Part shown: piece by piece, positions 6,888 to 9,456 of the stretch | Numbering within the stretch: position 1 is the stretch's first letter | How the letters are laid out: every line of letters begins with the position of its first letter | Assembly (NCBI GenBank): GCA_902465645.1 | Contig: CABQNX010000041.1 | Location: 1 to 9,456, forward strand | Direction: 5' to 3' | Length of the DNA: 9,456 bases | Origin: an uncultured Peptoniphilus sp. | Lineage (GTDB): Bacteria > Bacillota > Clostridia > Tissierellales > Peptoniphilaceae | Made by a program: the position numbers and the translations under genes | The notes under the pieces: model-generated | Seen by the model: the letters and a program-made list of their open reading frames with translations, nothing else | Databases searched by the model: none | What the model was told of the DNA's origin: nothing

Positions 6888-8639
6888 TTATACCTCTCTC
6901 GTTGCTTCTCTCAAGTATTCTAAAATTTCTCCTTCAAGATAGGGACTTAATTTTTCAAAAACTTCCTTGTGGTAGGAATTTAAAACTTCCACTTGTCTCT
7001 TTGTCAAAAGACTTACATCAATTGCATCAAGTTCAAAGGGACAGAAGGAAATTGTCTTAAACTTATTAAAGATTGAGTCCACAGTTTGGCAGTCGTAGAC
7101 AACCCTCATGATGTTTTCAATCCTAATTCCATGCTTGCCTTCCTTATAAACTCCAGGTTCATTGGAAACAATCATGTCTTCTTCCATTCTCACTGCAGGG
7201 TCTCTTGGCGAAATTCTGTGTGGTCCCTCGTGAACTGAAAGGACAAAACCAATTCCATGACCAGTGCCACACTTGTAGTCCATTCTCTCTTGCCAAAGGG
7301 CATATCTTGCAACCCCATCTAATGCTAAGTCATAGGTTCCCTTTAAGAAAACTGCGTCCATTAGGTTTATATGGCTCTTAAGAGTCAAAGTATAATCTCT
7401 TACCTCTTCCTCACTTAAGTCTCCCATGGCAATGGTCCTTGTTATATCAGTTGTTCCTGAATAATATTGGCCTCCTGAGTCTACAAGATAAAGTCCTTTG
7501 TCTTCTATTATTGCTTGGCTTTCCTTTGTGGCATGATAGTGCATCATGGCAGCATTGGGTCCATAGGCAGAAATCGTGTCAAAGGAATTGGATATATAAA
7601 GAGGGTCCCTCCCACGAAGTCCATCAAGTTTCATAGCAGCCTCATATTCCCCAATTTTATTCTTTGCATTCTTCTTTAACCAGTAGATGAACTTAAAAAG
7701 TGCTACTCCGTCCCTAATATAAGTTTCCTCAAGATTTTTTATTTCAACTTCATTTTTTATTGCCTTTAAATCTTCCGAAATGTTTCTTCCAAAGATAATT
7801 TCATTCTTGTCGTAGAGTCCCTTATAAATTCTTTCGTTAATAGAGGCTGGGTCAAGATAAATTTTCTCGCCATTATAAGTTTTTAAATATTCATAAAAAT
7901 CTGAGTAATCTTTTATTTCTAGGACTTTAGACAGTTCTTCTTCTATCTTCTTTGTCTTAGACCTATCTGTAAACAAGATGACCTTGTCTTCTTCAATTAT
8001 CATGAAAGAAATTAAAACCGGCGTGTCCTTTATGTCCATGCCACGAAGGTTTAGGGTCCATCCAATATCCACAAGAGATGAAACCACAGTCATCTTGGCA
8101 TTTTTATTTTTTAAAACTTCTCTGATTTCAGAAATTTTTTCTGATGGGGACTTGCCTGAATATTTTATGTCCAACAAGAAGGCATCATCAGATGGAAATT
8201 CACACCTATCTTCCCAAAGACCTTTTATCAAATCTATGTCAATAATTTTAATATTTTTATTTTGCAATTTCTTTGAGATAGAAGAAAACTCTTGATGAGA
8301 AAAGTATTCTGCATTAAGACCAAGTGTCATTCCCTCTTTAATATTTTCTACAATCCACTCATCATAGTTTAAGACACCAGCTTGGCCTTGCTTCTTAAGT
8401 TCAAAACCAAAGTCTTTTATCTCTCTTGCAGCTTGGATGTAATATCTTCCATCAGTCCAAAGATAAGCCTCATCTTTTGTAACAAGGGCTGTTCCCTGTG
8501 AACCAGTAAATCCTGTCAAGAATTCTCTTTCCTTGTAATAGTCTGGCAGGTACTCAGACCCATGAGGATCCTTTGATGGCACAAGATAAAAATCTATTTT
8601 ATTTTCTTCCATTAACTTTCTTATTTTATTTAAAATCAC
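6888..8639 (-). CDS. pepP: Xaa-Pro aminopeptidase (aminopeptidase P, M24B family, large three-domain form)
   Basis: This predicted 583-aa cytosolic metallopeptidase removes an N-terminal residue preceding proline. Two creatinase-like N-terminal domains (about 1-125 and 130-290) precede the pita-bread catalytic domain (about 300-520) and a C-terminal extension. The five dinuclear metal ligands are visible: Asp387 (YLVDSGG), Asp398 (GTTDITRT), His461 (GTGHGIG), Glu494 (NEPGVY) and Glu508 (RIENI). The supporting histidines in MHYHAT and VHEGPH are also present. Size and layout match the cytosolic XPNPEP1-like type and not the ~440-aa E. coli PepP. I chose GTG at 8639, which has AGGAAG seven bases upstream and gives MILNKIRKLMEENKID, the normal family start. 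An in-frame TTG at 8687 would sit in the tail of the preceding terminator. An ATG at 8612 is a shorter alternative. It is the first gene of the pepP-uvrC-hprK unit. Confidence 0.95.
   Translation of the reverse strand: MILNKIRKLMEENKIDFYLVPSKDPHGSEYLPDYYKEREFLTGFTGSQGTALVTKDEAYLWTDGRYYIQAAREIKDFGFELKKQGQAGVLNYDEWIVENIKEGMTLGLNAEYFSHQEFSSISKKLQNKNIKIIDIDLIKGLWEDRCEFPSDDAFLLDIKYSGKSPSEKISEIREVLKNKNAKMTVVSSLVDIGWTLNLRGMDIKDTPVLISFMIIEEDKVILFTDRSKTKKIEEELSKVLEIKDYSDFYEYLKTYNGEKIYLDPASINERIYKGLYDKNEIIFGRNISEDLKAIKNEVEIKNLEETYIRDGVALFKFIYWLKKNAKNKIGEYEAAMKLDGLRGRDPLYISNSFDTISAYGPNAAMMHYHATKESQAIIEDKGLYLVDSGGQYYSGTTDITRTIAMGDLSEEEVRDYTLTLKSHINLMDAVFLKGTYDLALDGVARYALWQERMDYKCGTGHGIGFVLSVHEGPHRISPRDPAVRMEEDMIVSNEPGVYKEGKHGIRIENIMRVVYDCQTVDSIFNKFKTISFCPFELDAIDVSLLTKRQVEVLNSYHKEVFEKLSPYLEGEILEYLREATREV
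6892..6900 (-). promoter_or_regulatory. uvrC: Ribosome binding site supporting the TTG start of uvrC
   Basis: GAGAGAGGT overlaps the last codons of pepP. Its AGAGG core lies nine bases before the TTG at 6883-6881. No in-frame ATG near this point would keep the conserved KLPDKPGVY segment with a normal N-terminus, so the TTG is the best start. Confidence 0.75.
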
Positions 8640-8646
8640 ATCATCA

Positions 8647-8652
8647 CTTCCT
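8647..8652 (-). promoter_or_regulatory. pepP: Ribosome binding site deciding the GTG start of pepP
   Basis: AGGAAG on the minus strand is seven bases upstream of the GTG at 8639-8637. The longer TTG frame (8687) has no comparable site at a workable distance, because its upstream sequence is the T-tail and stem of a terminator. Confidence 0.65.
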
Positions 8653-8661
8653 AAGTCATAT

Positions 8662-8670
8662 ATTATCACA
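8662..8670 (-). promoter_or_regulatory. Possible extended -10 promoter for the pepP-uvrC-hprK unit
   Basis: TGTGATAAT on the minus strand resembles an extended -10 element (TGnTATAAT). It lies just past the terminator of the preceding gene and would start transcription near 8655, about 16 nt before the pepP GTG. No good -35 exists at 16-18 nt (TCTTTG at 17). It is proposed mainly because the terminator at 8690-8714 would otherwise cut pepP off from an upstream promoter. Partial readthrough is the alternative. Confidence 0.4.
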
Positions 8671-8689
8671 AGAGAAAATTTGGGCAAAG

Positions 8690-8714
8690 AAAAAAGTCCG
8701 GTCTCCCGAACTTT
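8690..8714 (-). terminator. Intrinsic terminator after the 190-aa membrane protein gene
   Basis: On the minus strand AAAGTTCGG (8714-8706), a GAGA tetraloop (8705-8702) and CCGGACTTT (8701-8693) form a 9-bp stem with one U-G wobble, followed by TTT (six T in a row counting the stem end). It starts 17 nt past the stop codon at 8732. The position shows that the upstream gene is transcribed largely separately from pepP. Confidence 0.88.
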
Positions 8715-8731
8715 CTCCTTCTCTAATTTTG

Positions 8732-9304
8732 TTAAATTTTATCGTCAATTAAATTAATAAATTTTTCATTACCCTTAATCGGAAAATAAATTTTATCTTT
8801 TTGAAATTTTAATTGAGCATATTGTTTACCAAAGATAGTTTTATTTTTAAAATTGACAATATCTTTTCTCCGATAAGTTATATTATTAAAAATTATTGTA
8901 CCATCCTTAATAACTATTCTATTAAGCATTAAATCAAGGAAAACAAAACTAATTATTAATAAAAAATAGCTTTTTAAAAAAATTTCATATGACATAAGTA
9001 GTTGCAATAATTCATGAGGAATATTTTCATAGTTTTTTTCTGCAAATTTTAGAACCATGGCTCTAATTTGCGGAAATAAAAACTTTGAAAAACTTATTTT
9101 ATAGCCATCTCTTAAAACGTCAAATAGACAGCCCATAAATTCCATAGCAAAGTAAATCCATATTAAAAAGAATGACAATGAAAAAACCAAATAAAGTGGA
9201 TTTAAATTGTTGTAAATTTTTTCTTGATTAAATTTTTTACTTCTCTTCCTTGCTCTGTAATATAAAAGTAAAATCATAAAGCAAATAAAAATAATAAATT
9301 CCAT
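8732..9304 (-). CDS. Hypothetical membrane protein with a C-terminal soluble beta-rich segment
   Basis: I do not recognise this 190-aa protein by name. Residues 2-16 form a short hydrophobic segment followed by a basic stop-transfer stretch (RARKRSKK, 17-24). Stronger hydrophobic segments lie at about 37-61 and 106-126. A polar region with alternating charged and aromatic residues lies between them, and no cleavable signal peptide is evident. Residues 129-187 after the last helix read as short beta-strands (IVIKDGTIIFNN, ITYRRKDIVNF, QLKFQKDKIYFP). This pattern resembles the PH-like tail of small bacterial membrane proteins such as DUF5673 or bPH families, but that is an impression of style only. 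The ATG has AGAGG nine bases upstream. The gene is much more AT-rich than pepP and nifJ, ends in its own terminator, and probably forms a single-gene transcript. Confidence 0.8.
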   Translation of the reverse strand: MEFIIFICFMILLLYYRARKRSKKFNQEKIYNNLNPLYLVFSLSFFLIWIYFAMEFMGCLFDVLRDGYKISFSKFLFPQIRAMVLKFAEKNYENIPHELLQLLMSYEIFLKSYFLLIISFVFLDLMLNRIVIKDGTIIFNNITYRRKDIVNFKNKTIFGKQYAQLKFQKDKIYFPIKGNEKFINLIDDKI

Positions 9305-9346
9305 TACTTTTTACCTCTTCATTAAAAAATGTAGATCCACTAAAAT

Positions 9347-9352
9347 ATTATA
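9347..9352 (-). promoter_or_regulatory. Possible -10 box for the 190-aa membrane protein gene
   Basis: A perfect TATAAT on the minus strand would start transcription near 9340, about 36 nt before the ATG at 9304. The hexamer at 17 nt spacing (CGTAAG) is a poor -35, and the best TTGACA-like sequence (ATGACG, 9379-9374) is 21 nt away, which is too far. The box lies in a palindromic ATTATAAT, so it could be read in either direction. The rest of 9305-9456 is AT-rich; it includes a 6-bp inverted repeat (ATGTAA-AA-TTACAT, 9385-9398) and no gene I can support. Confidence 0.35.
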
Positions 9353-9456
9353 ATCTTTTTTATGATTCCCTTACGTCATTAAATATGTAAAATTACATTT
9401 GCTTATTACCTAATTTTTAATAATGTCAGCAAAAGCTATCTACATAGAGGATTATG

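Noticed and set aside
9329..9445. 8-bp inverted repeat ATGTAGAT (9329-9336) and ATCTACAT (9438-9445)
   Set aside because: The arms are about 100 nt apart, short, and have no flanking target duplication or transposase, so chance is the simplest explanation.
9446..9456. Possible plus-strand gene start at the right edge (AGAGG, then ATG at 9454)
   Set aside because: Only the start codon would lie in the window, and the AGAGG-to-ATG gap is 3 nt, shorter than usual. No paired -35/-10 boxes are clear. It cannot be supported without the next bases.

Overview
The window looks like chromosome from a low-GC, strictly anaerobic Gram-positive bacterium (Bacillota). The signs are AT-rich intergenic DNA, strong AGGAGG-type ribosome binding sites, a pyruvate:ferredoxin oxidoreductase, and an HPr kinase/phosphorylase of the Gram-positive carbon-regulation type. 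A member of the Tissierellia/Peptoniphilaceae (Anaerococcus- or Peptoniphilus-like) is a plausible host, but that is inference from gene style and not a database result.

All five recognisable genes lie on the minus strand, so transcription runs from high to low coordinates. From right to left: (1) a 190-aa membrane protein of unknown function (8732-9304), closed by an intrinsic terminator at 8690-8714. (2) A compact three-gene unit: a large M24 Xaa-Pro aminopeptidase (6888-8639), uvrC (5021-6883) and hprK (4120-5031). pepP and uvrC are 4 nt apart, uvrC and hprK overlap by 11 nt, and each downstream ribosome binding site lies inside the preceding gene. (3) A 228-nt intergenic region with a near-consensus promoter and two palindromes. 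(4) nifJ (358-3891), a monocistronic 1177-aa PFOR with its own promoter and a clean terminator at 287-319. The leftmost ~285 nt are AT-rich and hold no gene I can support.

The genes are largely housekeeping: peptide recycling (PepP), nucleotide excision repair (UvrC), the sensor enzyme of carbon catabolite control (HprK), and central fermentative metabolism (PFOR, which turns pyruvate into acetyl-CoA, CO2 and reduced ferredoxin). HprK and PFOR are linked in principle through carbon-flux control, and a cre-like palindrome lies between them, but its core does not match the cre consensus.

I found no mobile element, CRISPR array, tRNA, rRNA or obviously new system. The points most worth a second look are the palindrome over the predicted nifJ transcription start, the cre-like palindrome, the unrecognised membrane protein, and the start-site corrections for hprK and pepP.
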